64,000 nt of DNA from Yoonia vestfoldensis. Its GTDB lineage: Bacteria; Pseudomonadota; Alphaproteobacteria; Rhodobacterales; Rhodobacteraceae. Numbering within the stretch: position 1 is the stretch's first letter; the number at the start of each line of letters is the position of its first letter. A program made the position numbers and the translations under genes. Positions 35,760 through 44,436 of the stretch are shown one piece after another. A model generated the notes under the pieces. That model was given only the letters and a program-made list of their open reading frames with translations. It searched no databases and was not told where the DNA came from. Where the stretch lies: NCBI RefSeq assembly GCF_002158905.1, contig NZ_CP021431.1, positions 3,772,951 to 3,836,950 of the forward strand, written 5' to 3'.

Positions 35760-36320
35760 ATGCTGATCGGGTACGCGAGGGTCTCGACGACTGGCCAGAA
35801 CCTAGAAAGTCAGATCGAACACCTCCAGAGCGAAGGTTGTGACACGATCTTCCAGGAAAAAATCACGGGGTTTGACCGGCGCAGGCCTCAGCTTGAAAAG
35901 ATGATCGCTTCCCTACAGCCCAGTGATACGTTGGTCGTCACCAGCCTCGACCGTCTGGCCCGATCAACCAGTGATCTCTTCGTGATTACCCAGAAGGTAG
36001 AGGCCGTCGGAGCATCATTCCGCTCCCTGCGGGAACCCTGGGCCGACACAACAAGCTCCATGGGAAAGTTCTTACTTACTGTTTTTGCTGGACTTTCTGA
36101 ACTTGAACGCAACATCATCAATGAACGCACAGAAGAAGGACGGACCTCCGCAAAGAAACGCGGCGTGAAGTTCGGACGCAAGCTGAAGCTGACACCACAC
36201 CAGCAGGATCAGGTCAGGGCCATGCTCAAAGAGGGAAAATCCATTCGTGCCATCGCGCGCGACTTCAACGTCGGTGTCGCAACAATCGACCGCATCAAGC
36301 GCACAACAGCACTCTCATGA
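35760..36320 (+). CDS. tnpR: Serine resolvase of Tn3-family copy 1
   Basis: 186 residues. MLIGYARVSTTGQNLESQ carries the catalytic Ser of resolvases; later SLDRLARSTSDLF and FAGLSELERNIINERTEEG match the catalytic domain, and a C-terminal helix-turn-helix (GKSIRAIARDFNVGVATIDRI) binds res. It resolves cointegrates made during Tn3-type transposition. It appears intact although its partner transposase is frameshifted. Confidence 0.92.
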   Translation: MLIGYARVSTTGQNLESQIEHLQSEGCDTIFQEKITGFDRRRPQLEKMIASLQPSDTLVVTSLDRLARSTSDLFVITQKVEAVGASFRSLREPWADTTSSMGKFLLTVFAGLSELERNIINERTEEGRTSAKKRGVKFGRKLKLTPHQQDQVRAMLKEGKSIRAIARDFNVGVATIDRIKRTTALS

Positions 36321-36321
36321 A

Positions 36322-36359
36322 ATGTGGCCGTTTTTGAACCCCTTCGTGCGTACGGGGCC
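36322..36359 (-). repeat. Right terminal inverted repeat of Tn3-family copy 1
   Basis: 38 bases ending GTACGGGGCC on the plus strand, inverted match to 32604-32641. It starts immediately after the resolvase stop and cuts the 3' end of the repC-like gene. Confidence 0.85.
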
Positions 36360-37338
36360 AATTGGCCCAGTCTGCACCGGAGATGCCCTGCATCTGAGCA
36401 AAATCGGCTGCCGCTGTACAGATTACGCGCCAGCTCATGGCCTGTCCGGGCTCTATGCCATCTTTGTACATGGTCAATATCTCAGCAAACTGCTCGCTTG
36501 CCAGTTCGTGCACCTGTGCGGGTGTTGTGCGGACGTTTCGGCTGGGTCTTTCTTCATTCTCAGCCCTTGTACAAGTTTTGGTATTAATTACGGTTTTAGT
36601 ATAGGGTCGGTCCAAACTGTCCGACCGCGCGGCCTCAACTGTCTGACCGGTGGTGGTTGAGAAATCGGCCAGGATGGCTTCCAGCGCGTCAATCACGGCT
36701 TCAATTTTTTTGAGATCGTTGATTTCACTGGGCCGCAGGCGGGGCAGGGCGGCACGCGCCGCCCGGAGCGCTTCATCCGCCTTGAGTGCTCTGATTTGCG
36801 CGATCAGGTCGGCGGCGGTACGCCGCGATGTCTTTAGCTGATTGGCAGCCACAGTGGTTAAGCGGTGATAGGCAATAATGTCTGGCATGCGGTTGATGAG
36901 CGGCGCGAAATTGATACCTGCCGCGATTTCGATGACACCGTCTGCACGGCGCCGTCCAAACCGGAAACCGTTTCCGCTGGATGTTTTTGCGATCAAGTCC
37001 GCACGAATGAGGCGTTGTTCGATGCGGTTAATTTGCCTGGTCAACAGGCCTAGCTGATCGGCGATGTGTGTGACGCTCTCCCAGACGACACAAATACGTC
37101 CTGGCAAGAAATCTTCACGGCGAAGCTTGCGCATCATGAGGCGCAGATATGCCAGATCCTCGTCACGCAACTGAAGCTTTCCGCGCAACGACTCCAATAA
37201 GTCGGTTATTGCCAGAGGCTTAATACCATCCGGTAACCCATCGTGTGTCATCTTGAGCGGTGATGTGTTGGTACCCGTCTGCGGTTGCGTAAGCGCGTGC
37301 GCTTCGCAGTCTGTGATTGATTTGAATTGATATGTCAT
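36360..37338 (-). pseudogene. repC: RepC-like plasmid replication initiator, 3' truncated
   Basis: About 326 native residues from the ATG at 37338, with AGGGA 6 bases upstream. Typical of RepC-family initiators: a winged-helix part (VWESVTHIADQLGLLTRQINRIEQRLIRADLIAKTSS), the segment GRRRADGVIEIAAGINFAPLINR, and a second domain ending PGQAMSWRVICTAAADFAQMQGISGADWANWP, which stops short of the normal C-terminus at the transposon repeat. RepC initiates at an origin inside its own gene. Truncation probably disables it. No repA/repB precede it; parAB of this window belong to the DnaA-like unit. Confidence 0.75.
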
Positions 37339-37422
37339 AGCCGTTCCCTGTTCGACCCAGATCGAACGCAGCCCACTTGACCTTAGAGTGCAAAAATTTG
37401 TTCGCTCAAGAGCGGTTTTTGC

Positions 37423-37541
37423 TTGCTTAGACAGGGGGAAATGGCTAGGAATAAGGTGTTCAGTTATTCCTGAAGAGGTTTCGCCGTCTCTTCTAGCCAC
37501 TTCTCCCACCAAGCTTCGGCTTTGGTGGGTTTTGTGTTTTT
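37423..37541 (+). ncRNA. Candidate antisense RNA in the repC leader
   Basis: On the plus strand, opposite to the repC leader, a promoter-like pair TTGCTT (37423-37428) and TAGGAA (37446-37451) with 17-base spacing is followed about 55 bases later by a rho-independent terminator (37505-37541). In repABC plasmids a small counter-transcribed RNA lies in the repC leader and limits replication. The location, orientation and hairpin fit that role. The promoter match is modest, so this is an inference. Confidence 0.4.
37505..37541 (+). terminator. Rho-independent terminator opposite the repC leader
   Basis: A strong stem (CCCACCAAGC paired with GCTTTGGTGGG, one bulge, loop TTCG-like) followed by TTTTGTGTTTTT on the plus strand. 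It could end the candidate antisense RNA, or form the attenuator structure of the repC leader when read from the other strand. Confidence 0.65.
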
Positions 37542-37693
37542 GGGACCTGGGTGATTGCCTCCTGTGTCGTTTTGACTGGTTGAACCTTTAGTGGTTCGGA
37601 TACCTGCATACGCGACATGTAGGGATTCTGGCAAGCGTAAGCATTGTAATATTGTAAATCTCATTCATGTTGAGATTGTGCCAGTCATGACTC

Positions 37694-38161
37694 ATGACCC
37701 AAGATACAGATGACAGCCACGTTTTTTTTTCCAGGGCTATGAAACATATCCGGTTACAGCGAAAGCTTTCTCAGGCTGAGTTGGCTGAGGTAAGCAAGCT
37801 TTCGATCGTTACCATCAATCATGTTGAAGGCGTAAAGCGTCGTGTCAGCCTAACTACTCTTGAAAAAATCGCCTCCAGCTTGAATAGTAGCGTGTCGGAG
37901 ATGATGAGGTCGGGGGCTATTTTGCATTCTCAAGAGGACAGTGTGACCACCCGGCTTTTACTTTCAAGGAATGTACGTAAGTTCCGTGAAGAGCGCGGTC
38001 TTAGCCAGGAAAACTTGGCAAGCCTTGCCGGTGTTTCCACATCGACGGTGGCAAGTATCGAAAACACCCGAAAAGCCGCAACTATAGATGTAGTCCATGC
38101 GCTCGCAGGAGCGTTTAAGGTAGATGTTCATCATCTGTTCTTGCCGCTAGCGCCTGAATAG
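37694..38161 (+). CDS. Regulator with two XRE-type helix-turn-helix domains
   Basis: 155 residues. Two XRE domains in tandem: residues ~14-66 (MKHIRLQRKLSQAELAEVSKLSIVTINHVEG) and ~93-150 (VRKFREERGLSQENLASLAGVSTSTVASIENTRKAATIDVVHALAGAF). The duplication in one short chain is unusual and suggests binding to a composite operator. It stands upstream of the pilus genes in the same direction with a 456-base gap, so it could regulate them. Base composition is AT-richer than the flanks. Confidence 0.8.
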   Translation: MTQDTDDSHVFFSRAMKHIRLQRKLSQAELAEVSKLSIVTINHVEGVKRRVSLTTLEKIASSLNSSVSEMMRSGAILHSQEDSVTTRLLLSRNVRKFREERGLSQENLASLAGVSTSTVASIENTRKAATIDVVHALAGAFKVDVHHLFLPLAPE

Positions 38162-38617
38162 TCTACCAGTATCTGCGTACTTTTAAGTATCCCTTGACCA
38201 TCGTGCATCGTTGCTTTAGGAATGGTGCTGAAGAGAGGGGTGTTTATTTATGACTCATGCATTTCGACATGTGGTTACCGTTTCGGCTGGCCTCTCGGCT
38301 GCCACCGAAACCGCGAACACCCCCGGTGTCACCTTACCCCCGAGTCCGTACGGCGCTGAGCTGTTGGCGGAAACAAACTTGCGTGGTTCTTCCTCAGTCA
38401 CGGCAGCAAGATCCGGGCTGATGTGGAAGCCTTACAATGCTGAAGGCCTCAAGAGCTGCTCTGTAGCCGTACAAATCGGACGCTGGCGAAAATTGACGAC
38501 GAATAATCACCCGAACAAGCAAGATTGTTACGAAAGAGGGTTTGATGTGCGCAACAGTTCGGCAATAGTCCAAAATATTCAAAAAGATATATCGTAAGAG
38601 ATTTGGAATTACTGAAT
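38162..38617. other. Upstream region of the pilus operon, no certain gene
   Basis: 456 bases between the double-HTH regulator and the first pilus gene. An open frame (38250-38597, 115 residues, with GAGAGGGG in front) shows no signal peptide, domain or good codon pattern and is left uncalled. The region is the likely site of the pilus promoter, but no convincing boxes could be chosen. Confidence 0.45.
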
Positions 38618-39346
38618 ATGAACAAGGGTTTGCTTGGTGTGATCGTGTTGGCGTCAATCTCGACGTCAGTTGAAGCGGAGATTATCCGCTGTCCTGACTG
38701 GCAGTCGCTGGTTGCATCGGAGCGATCTGCGGTCGTGCGCAGCACTGCGGCCCCGGCTGGAAACTTCGATGCTACGCTGGCGCGTACACGCGCCACACTC
38801 AACGTTGGTGAGCCTTTGGATGCCACGAATCTGGGTGGTCAAGTTGCTGCTGCCGCCGCCGTCACAGCACCATCGTGCACTTACACTGTTCGCCCGGGAG
38901 ACACGCTTTACAGTATTGCCAGGACACAGCTTGGCGATGCGGCCGGTCATCGGGCAATCATATCGGCCAATCGTGCTGTTCTCCAAAATCCTGATGTTAT
39001 TCGCGTTGGCTCCGTGCTGACGCTTCCGTGTGGTCCGGCGGCCACAGCGGGGCAGGGCGGTGGTTCTTCTCCCGCTGCTGCTTCTGCCCCGCAGGCTGCT
39101 CCTATTCCGACATGGTCTGCCCGCCGCGGGGAAACCTTCACATCTACGGTGGAAAAATGGGCGCGTGCGGCTGGTTATACAGTGGTGATTGAAACTGCTG
39201 AGGACTGGACCTTCGCCGTCGATATCAATGAGCGTGGCTCTTTCCGTGATGTGCTTCAGCGCGTTGTTCGCGGTCTGGGTGCGCAGGGGACCCCGCCAGC
39301 CGTGCAGATTTTCAGCAATAATGTCGTCAAAATAGGTGGGCTGTAA
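38618..39346 (+). CDS. Type IVb pilus protein with LysM and TcpQ-type domains (PilL-like)
   Basis: 242 residues from the ATG at 38618. Signal peptide (NKGLLGVIVLASISTSVEA). A LysM domain at about residues 88-135 (YTVRPGDTLYSIARTQLGDAAGHRAIISANRAVL) binds peptidoglycan. The C-terminal ~80 residues (WSARRGETFTSTVEKWARAAGYTVV ... GSFRDVLQRVVRGL) match the TcpQ domain that localises the secretin in type IVb pilus systems. It is the first gene of the pilus operon and is followed 2 bases later by the secretin gene. Confidence 0.8.
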   Translation: MNKGLLGVIVLASISTSVEAEIIRCPDWQSLVASERSAVVRSTAAPAGNFDATLARTRATLNVGEPLDATNLGGQVAAAAAVTAPSCTYTVRPGDTLYSIARTQLGDAAGHRAIISANRAVLQNPDVIRVGSVLTLPCGPAATAGQGGGSSPAAASAPQAAPIPTWSARRGETFTSTVEKWARAAGYTVVIETAEDWTFAVDINERGSFRDVLQRVVRGLGAQGTPPAVQIFSNNVVKIGGL

Positions 39347-39348
39347 GA

Positions 39349-40809
39349 ATGCGCCGTTTACTCCAATCCTCGGCGGCTCTCGCCCTTGTCCTCGCACTGT
39401 CTGCTTGTGAAACGATCGATCAGGCGGACCAGCAGATTAACGAAGCAGCGCGCCTGACCAATGAGCAGGCTGCACGTCTTGCGGCTGCGCAGCGCGGTGA
39501 GGTCCAGATCGTAGATCGACCATACTTCGGTGAGGCCGTTCGGGTGCCTCTTGGCGAAACGCGCGGGCAGCCGATCCCAAGGGAATTCGAAGCGGCGAAG
39601 GGCGTTGATATCGAGCTGCGCAACGAAGGCATCAATGTATTCGCCGATAAGGTGACCACTGCGACTGGTATCCCAGTCAATATCCGAACCGTTTACACGT
39701 CAGAGAATTGGAACTCTGTTGATGTGCGGGCTGGGGCGTCCATGCGGTTGCATCACGTTGGCGCTTTGTCGCGTGCGCTGGACATAGTTGCGTCACGCAC
39801 CGACACGGTTTGGCACTATGACGGCAAGGCGATCACCTTTGATACGATGGTCCGTACCAGCTACCAAATCCCTCTGCCGACCGGTTCGTCCTCGTTCTCG
39901 TCGTCTGTGAATGGCCTGCAGGCAGGGGGCTCGTCTGTCTCTCTGACGCGCGGCGTCGAGTTGGACCCATGGGGTGAGATCGAGAACCGGCTGGCTGCGG
40001 TTGTTGCACCACCTGCTGAGTTCCAGCTCAACCGCAATGCGGGCACGGTTACAGTGCTGGGCCAACCGAGTGTTCAGAAGGAAGTTGAGCGCGTCGTGGA
40101 TGAGTTCAAAGCGATCTATGGCGCGCGGATCGGTCTTGAGATTGGCATCTTTTTTGTCGACAGCGAAAAGCTGTCCCAATTCGAAGGCGGTATTGAGGGA
40201 GCGGGATCCAACTATTCGGTGTCCGGCCTAGCCACCGCACTTTCTGGTAATGGTGTGGCGACACTCAGCCGTGGCGCCGAAACGCTGTCATTTCGCGCGC
40301 TTGCGCAAAATGAGGCTGTTGTGGACTTTCGTCAGGCTTCGACAATCGCCCAGTCAGGCGTCTGGTCTCCGACCGTTATCAAAAATACCACGAATTATGT
40401 CTCAGGCACGGAAACAAGCACGACCGATGGGGTGACGTCGACGTCGATCACCACCGGCTCGATCGACAGTGGTTTGTCGATCCACGCTCTGCCGCGTATC
40501 GTGAACAACGGCAAAATCCATCTCAACCTGACCTTGCTGCAAAGCAGCCTGAACGGGCTTGATGAGTTCACATCGTCCAACAGCACCGTGCAGTTGCCCT
40601 CTGTCGACGAACGTGCGCTGCAAAACGATGCAATTCTGTCGCCGGGTGAAACGCTGGTCTTGGCGGGTTACGAACAGGAATATGCTACTCGCGCTGTGCG
40701 CCGCAATAACCTCTTTCTTGGCGGTAGCAATGACGCGGAAATCCGCAAAGTACGGATGATCGTGCTGGTGCGGCCTGCCATCCTGCCGACTGTCGAGGAT
40801 CGCCGCTGA
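39349..40809 (+). CDS. pilN: Type IVb pilus secretin lipoprotein (PilN family)
   Basis: 486 residues with a lipobox ending at Cys20 (LALSAC). N-terminal N-domains with an STN-like segment (IELRNEGINVFADKVTTATGIPVNIRT), then the secretin barrel from about residue 215 with ARIGLEIGIFFVD and the C-terminal signature (LPRIVNNGKIHLNLTLLQSS ... LSPGETLVLAGYEQE). It forms the outer membrane channel for the pilus. It overlaps the next gene by one base. Length and order after the TcpQ protein match R64 pilN-like systems. Confidence 0.92.
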   Translation: MRRLLQSSAALALVLALSACETIDQADQQINEAARLTNEQAARLAAAQRGEVQIVDRPYFGEAVRVPLGETRGQPIPREFEAAKGVDIELRNEGINVFADKVTTATGIPVNIRTVYTSENWNSVDVRAGASMRLHHVGALSRALDIVASRTDTVWHYDGKAITFDTMVRTSYQIPLPTGSSSFSSSVNGLQAGGSSVSLTRGVELDPWGEIENRLAAVVAPPAEFQLNRNAGTVTVLGQPSVQKEVERVVDEFKAIYGARIGLEIGIFFVDSEKLSQFEGGIEGAGSNYSVSGLATALSGNGVATLSRGAETLSFRALAQNEAVVDFRQASTIAQSGVWSPTVIKNTTNYVSGTETSTTDGVTSTSITTGSIDSGLSIHALPRIVNNGKIHLNLTLLQSSLNGLDEFTSSNSTVQLPSVDERALQNDAILSPGETLVLAGYEQEYATRAVRRNNLFLGGSNDAEIRKVRMIVLVRPAILPTVEDRR

Positions 40810-42113
40810 TGTCTGCGCAGCTGGCCACATATCATGCAATAAAAGTCGGTGTTGGCTTTTCGTGGCAGCTGCGCGATGCGCCTGTTGGTTTGCAGCGCAT
40901 CAAGTTTGGTGCGCGAGGGCAGGGGTATGTCTCGTTTAACAACCAGACTGCGGATACCGACGAGATCTCGCTTTTGGGCAGGGTGCCCCTCTCGTGGATG
41001 GTCGGTCAACTGATCAAGGAGCAACAGGGGATTTCTGCTGTTGTTCTCTTACTCGATGATGGACGCCACTTTGGTGTGCACATTGAACAAGGGGTCCCGC
41101 TTGTTGAGCCGGAGCATTTGTTTGACGACAGCCAGTCGGCAATGGAATGGGCCATCCAGTCCAAGCGATCTTCATTTGCCGACGCCATTTTTGTCGCTGC
41201 TGACTTTCTGGACCTTGCGCGCACTGTTGATACAGGTGTCTCGCCAAAGGTATTGCCTGAATTCGGAACGCTGGACGAAGAACTACTTGCGGCTGCGCCG
41301 CAGGTGCAGCCGTATCGCATAATTACGAACAAGAGCATCGGCGTTGCCGGGCTTGCGGTCGGTGTGATGGCTGCGGGTATTATGGCCTTCCCGTTCGCCG
41401 TTGAGATGTTCAGGGGCAAGCCTGATGCGCAAGAAGTCACGCAGTTCATTCCGACTGTCGATCTTGCTGTCGATATGAACGACTTCGCACAGACTTGCGT
41501 GAATGCCTTGGGCGACGAATGGCCAGGAGTTCCAGGGTGGAAAGTAGCGAGGGCTGGCTGCGCTCTGCCGGGGGCGCCGCGCCCGATCGGCGATATGAAT
41601 GCTGCGGTTGCATGGAAAGAATATGAGCGCGTGGTGATTGGTCTGCCCAACCCTGCATCAGGCATTACCTCTGCCCGCATGGCTTCGTATATGTTCCAAC
41701 AATGGCCGTTTGAGGAACGTGTCATTGAAGGACAGATTTTGGCCGCACGGCCGATTGATTTGTCCTGGCAGGTATTCACGATGAGTGATGTCGTCTTGCC
41801 GGAGTTCCGCACGCGTGTGGAAAACGCGTTTGCTTCGGTTCTGGCTGCAGACTTGCCACAAACCCTTTCCGTGCAAAGTGACCCAGCCCAACCACCGGTT
41901 CCAACCTTTGCGACCGTGACGTTGGACACGTCGATGCTCGACGCTTTCGAGCGATCTTTGTTCATGGCGTCCACCGATGTTCTGGCAATTGCCGAGGGCA
42001 CTGACGGTCAGACCACGATCACGCTGGAAGATCGGCGTGGCCGGCTGACAATCAACGAAGCGGATATGGCCCAGTATATCTCTGTCACCGAGGAGACACC
42101 GAATGAGTATTAA
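40809..42113 (+). CDS. pilO: Type IVb pilus assembly protein (PilO2 family)
   Basis: 434 residues: a cytoplasmic N-terminal half (ATYHAIKVGVGFSWQLRD ... EISLLGRVPLSWMVGQLIKEQQG), a membrane helix near residue 178 (SIGVAGLAVGVMAAGIMAFPFAV), and a periplasmic C-terminal half with two cysteines (QTCVNALGDE; RAGCALPGAPRP). This topology and the place after the secretin gene fit PilO of the R64 family, an inner-membrane alignment protein. It overlaps the next gene by 11 bases. Confidence 0.78.
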   Translation: MSAQLATYHAIKVGVGFSWQLRDAPVGLQRIKFGARGQGYVSFNNQTADTDEISLLGRVPLSWMVGQLIKEQQGISAVVLLLDDGRHFGVHIEQGVPLVEPEHLFDDSQSAMEWAIQSKRSSFADAIFVAADFLDLARTVDTGVSPKVLPEFGTLDEELLAAAPQVQPYRIITNKSIGVAGLAVGVMAAGIMAFPFAVEMFRGKPDAQEVTQFIPTVDLAVDMNDFAQTCVNALGDEWPGVPGWKVARAGCALPGAPRPIGDMNAAVAWKEYERVVIGLPNPASGITSARMASYMFQQWPFEERVIEGQILAARPIDLSWQVFTMSDVVLPEFRTRVENAFASVLAADLPQTLSVQSDPAQPPVPTFATVTLDTSMLDAFERSLFMASTDVLAIAEGTDGQTTITLEDRRGRLTINEADMAQYISVTEETPNEY

Positions 42114-44436
42114 AAACCACCTTACAGCAACTGTCTCATCGGCGTGTCTGGTGCTGTACACATCCGCGCCGCTGTCTGGTCAATCGATTGCCGATCTTAT
42201 TACGGGCCGTGCGGAGCAGAGTGTTGATCGTGTCATGCGCAATCAAAACATCAATGCTGCGCACCAGGCGATGATGGCGATGCAATCTGCCCACACCCTG
42301 ATGAAACGGCTGATACAAATCTCCGATTTGCGCGACGAATGGAATAATAATGACGGCGGTTTTCTGGCGATTGAGAAATGGGTTAAAGATAACGAGGGAA
42401 GACTTGATCGTAATATTTACCCCTACGAATACAGACACGTAGATGGCGCTGTTCCATTTCAAGAACGTCTGCATGGCCGCTCCAATTACAACATCAAATA
42501 CAGGGTCTGCGGTGTCGGCGACATAAACCCGACAACGGGTCTGCCAGATCGGGGGTATCGCTACGCGCTGTTGACGATCCTGCCCAAGCTACCGGTCGGC
42601 TATGATAGTATTTTAGAGGTGACGGGTACGGCGGGGCTGCACGAGTTGAACCTGCGCGAAGTGTCCTTGATGCCGGATGATAGGCGCGGGCGGGGCACCA
42701 TTGGTGTTCTCAACGCTTCGGATGAGATGACGACCCTCGATGGCAGTACTGCAATCCCGCTGCCAGATTGCATTACCGACAGCGGTGATTGGTATGCTGA
42801 GTCGCGGACTTTTGACCCTGAAACGCTGGCCATCTTTGAGTGGGTGACGCCGCGCGAGCTGAACTTTATCCATAAGATGCAGGCTGGCGCTGTAACCGAT
42901 ACCGCTCTTTGCAGAGAGCCATTTGTTGCGTCCGAATACGGCGTGCCGGCCGATCAGATAATAGGGCAAGCGCAGTTTGCCCGCGGGCGTTTGCATGTCA
43001 GTCTGTGGGGTGATGACAATCCAACGACTGATCGTGGTCGCGCGATTAATCCAGACAACGGGACGCCATCGGATACGTCCGACGATGGTTTTATAAGCGA
43101 TTGGGCCTATACAGGCGGGTGCCGTGCGCCACGTGAGAACGATGGTTTGCTGACAGAGGCATGCACATGGACGGTTGCAGGTGTGGCATCTGAAAGCATC
43201 CGCGTCTGGCGTATCCAGCAGCGTGAAATCCCACCAGCGCGGGGGTATTATCTTGAAGGTGAGGCTCCTGTTTACGCGCCTATCGCTGGAACGGCTGTCT
43301 TCCATCAGGGGCTGTGTGATGGGGACGCTGTGCAGCCACGCGTTTTGGAAACCCAAGCATCAAACGTCGAGCGCCAAACTGGCCTGCAATGCAGCGGCAG
43401 CTTCCCCGATGGGACGTGGGATCGGCAGCGCAGCTACACGGACACGACTGGGAGCGTTGCCAATGCGCGACCACCGATGGAATGGACGACGCGCAACTAT
43501 GGCAACTGGGTGACCACGCGCAACGGGTGTTCCAACACGACCAACCGGTCCGAGCGTCAGACGCAGGTGGTCAATGGCTGCCTCGATCAATACCGCGATG
43601 TGACCGTGACCACTGTCTCTTATGCGAGCGGTGCGGCTGCATCGGTCAGCAGTTCAAATCCAGCGTGGATAAATGGTGCAAACCGGTGCTTCACCAGTAA
43701 CGATAGAGATAGCAACCGTGGCTACTATGACGTCGATGGCGACGGCAAGGGTGATTTTCCGACAGAAGCCGATGCGCGAAAGTACATGAGGGAGAACGGC
43801 CAGTCGACCGTCCACATCAAAAAAGTCGATACCTGCAATTTCAGATGCGATGGGTCGTCAGTGGATAGAGCGAGCGGAGATAATCGAACATCCCAGACAA
43901 CTGGCTCTACTGGGGATAGTGCTTGGCAGAAGGTAAAAAACTTCTTCACCGGTGGAAATAAATCGTCCGGCGGTGGTGGCGGTGGTAGTGGCGGCGGCAG
44001 TAGCTGCTTCGTTGCCGGCACGTTGGTCACGATGGCAGACGGGTCTAAAAAACGGATCGAATTGATCGAGCCTGGCGATTTTGTTCTGGACGGCGGCGAG
44101 GTCATTATGACGGGGCAGTTCCTGCCTGCGCTGATGTATAACCTTGGCGGGGTGCATGTGTCTGGCAGCCACTTGGTTGCGTATCAGGATCGTTGGATTC
44201 CTGTCGAAGATCATCCAGATGCCGATTTCATCGGTCTTGCAGATGGCCCAATTTACAACATCGGCACGGCGAACAACACGATGGTTTGCTCGGGTATTCT
44301 ATTCGCGGATCACCTCGAGATCAATCCCGATCTGGTCGCAGAAGCGCTGACGTATACGGCGGTCGAGGCTTTGGCGGAATTGAACGCGCCGCCGCGCAAA
44401 GCGCTCCTCAAAAAACTGATGACGGGGTTTCTGTAA
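42103..44436 (+). CDS. Large exported protein with C-terminal Hint (hedgehog/intein) domain
   Basis: 777 residues. Signal peptide (NHLTATVSSACLVLYTSAPLSGQ), a helical section, a long cysteine-containing extracellular region rich in Asp/Asn/Gly/Thr (including a DVDGDGKGDF calcium-loop-like motif near residue 548), a poly-Gly/Ser linker (~622-634), then a ~142-residue Hint domain beginning at Cys635: CFVAGTLVTMADGSKKR with the splicing Cys, IELIEPGDFVLDGG, GGVHVSGSHLVAYQDRW with a His in the F-block position, and NNTMVCSGILFADHLE. Such domains self-cleave proteins at the Cys. The N-terminal part has no family I recognise. It lies inside the pilus operon, coupled to pilO before it and a lipoprotein after it. 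Confidence 0.75.
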   Translation: MSIKNHLTATVSSACLVLYTSAPLSGQSIADLITGRAEQSVDRVMRNQNINAAHQAMMAMQSAHTLMKRLIQISDLRDEWNNNDGGFLAIEKWVKDNEGRLDRNIYPYEYRHVDGAVPFQERLHGRSNYNIKYRVCGVGDINPTTGLPDRGYRYALLTILPKLPVGYDSILEVTGTAGLHELNLREVSLMPDDRRGRGTIGVLNASDEMTTLDGSTAIPLPDCITDSGDWYAESRTFDPETLAIFEWVTPRELNFIHKMQAGAVTDTALCREPFVASEYGVPADQIIGQAQFARGRLHVSLWGDDNPTTDRGRAINPDNGTPSDTSDDGFISDWAYTGGCRAPRENDGLLTEACTWTVAGVASESIRVWRIQQREIPPARGYYLEGEAPVYAPIAGTAVFHQGLCDGDAVQPRVLETQASNVERQTGLQCSGSFPDGTWDRQRSYTDTTGSVANARPPMEWTTRNYGNWVTTRNGCSNTTNRSERQTQVVNGCLDQYRDVTVTTVSYASGAAASVSSSNPAWINGANRCFTSNDRDSNRGYYDVDGDGKGDFPTEADARKYMRENGQSTVHIKKVDTCNFRCDGSSVDRASGDNRTSQTTGSTGDSAWQKVKNFFTGGNKSSGGGGGGSGGGSSCFVAGTLVTMADGSKKRIELIEPGDFVLDGGEVIMTGQFLPALMYNLGGVHVSGSHLVAYQDRWIPVEDHPDADFIGLADGPIYNIGTANNTMVCSGILFADHLEINPDLVAEALTYTAVEALAELNAPPRKALLKKLMTGFL

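Larger units (their letters stand above)
32604..36359 (+). mobile_element. Tn3-family transposon, copy 1
   Basis: 3756 bp with matching 38-base terminal inverted repeats (left begins GGCCCTGTACGCACGAAGGG, right inverted GGCCCCGTACGCACGAAGGG). It carries a transposase gene with a frameshift, a resolution-site region and a serine resolvase. The 5-base flanks differ (AGGTC left, AATTG right), so no target duplication remains. The genes on each side are different truncated genes, which implies a deletion or recombination between two copies after insertion. Confidence 0.88.

Noticed and set aside
37464..37664. 66-codon minus-strand frame in the repC leader
   Set aside because: Its coding sequence runs through a terminator hairpin; more likely leader or antisense RNA than protein.
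38250..38597. 115-codon frame before the PilL-like gene
   Set aside because: A purine-rich stretch precedes it, but there is no domain, signal or convincing codon use; left as part of the intergenic region.
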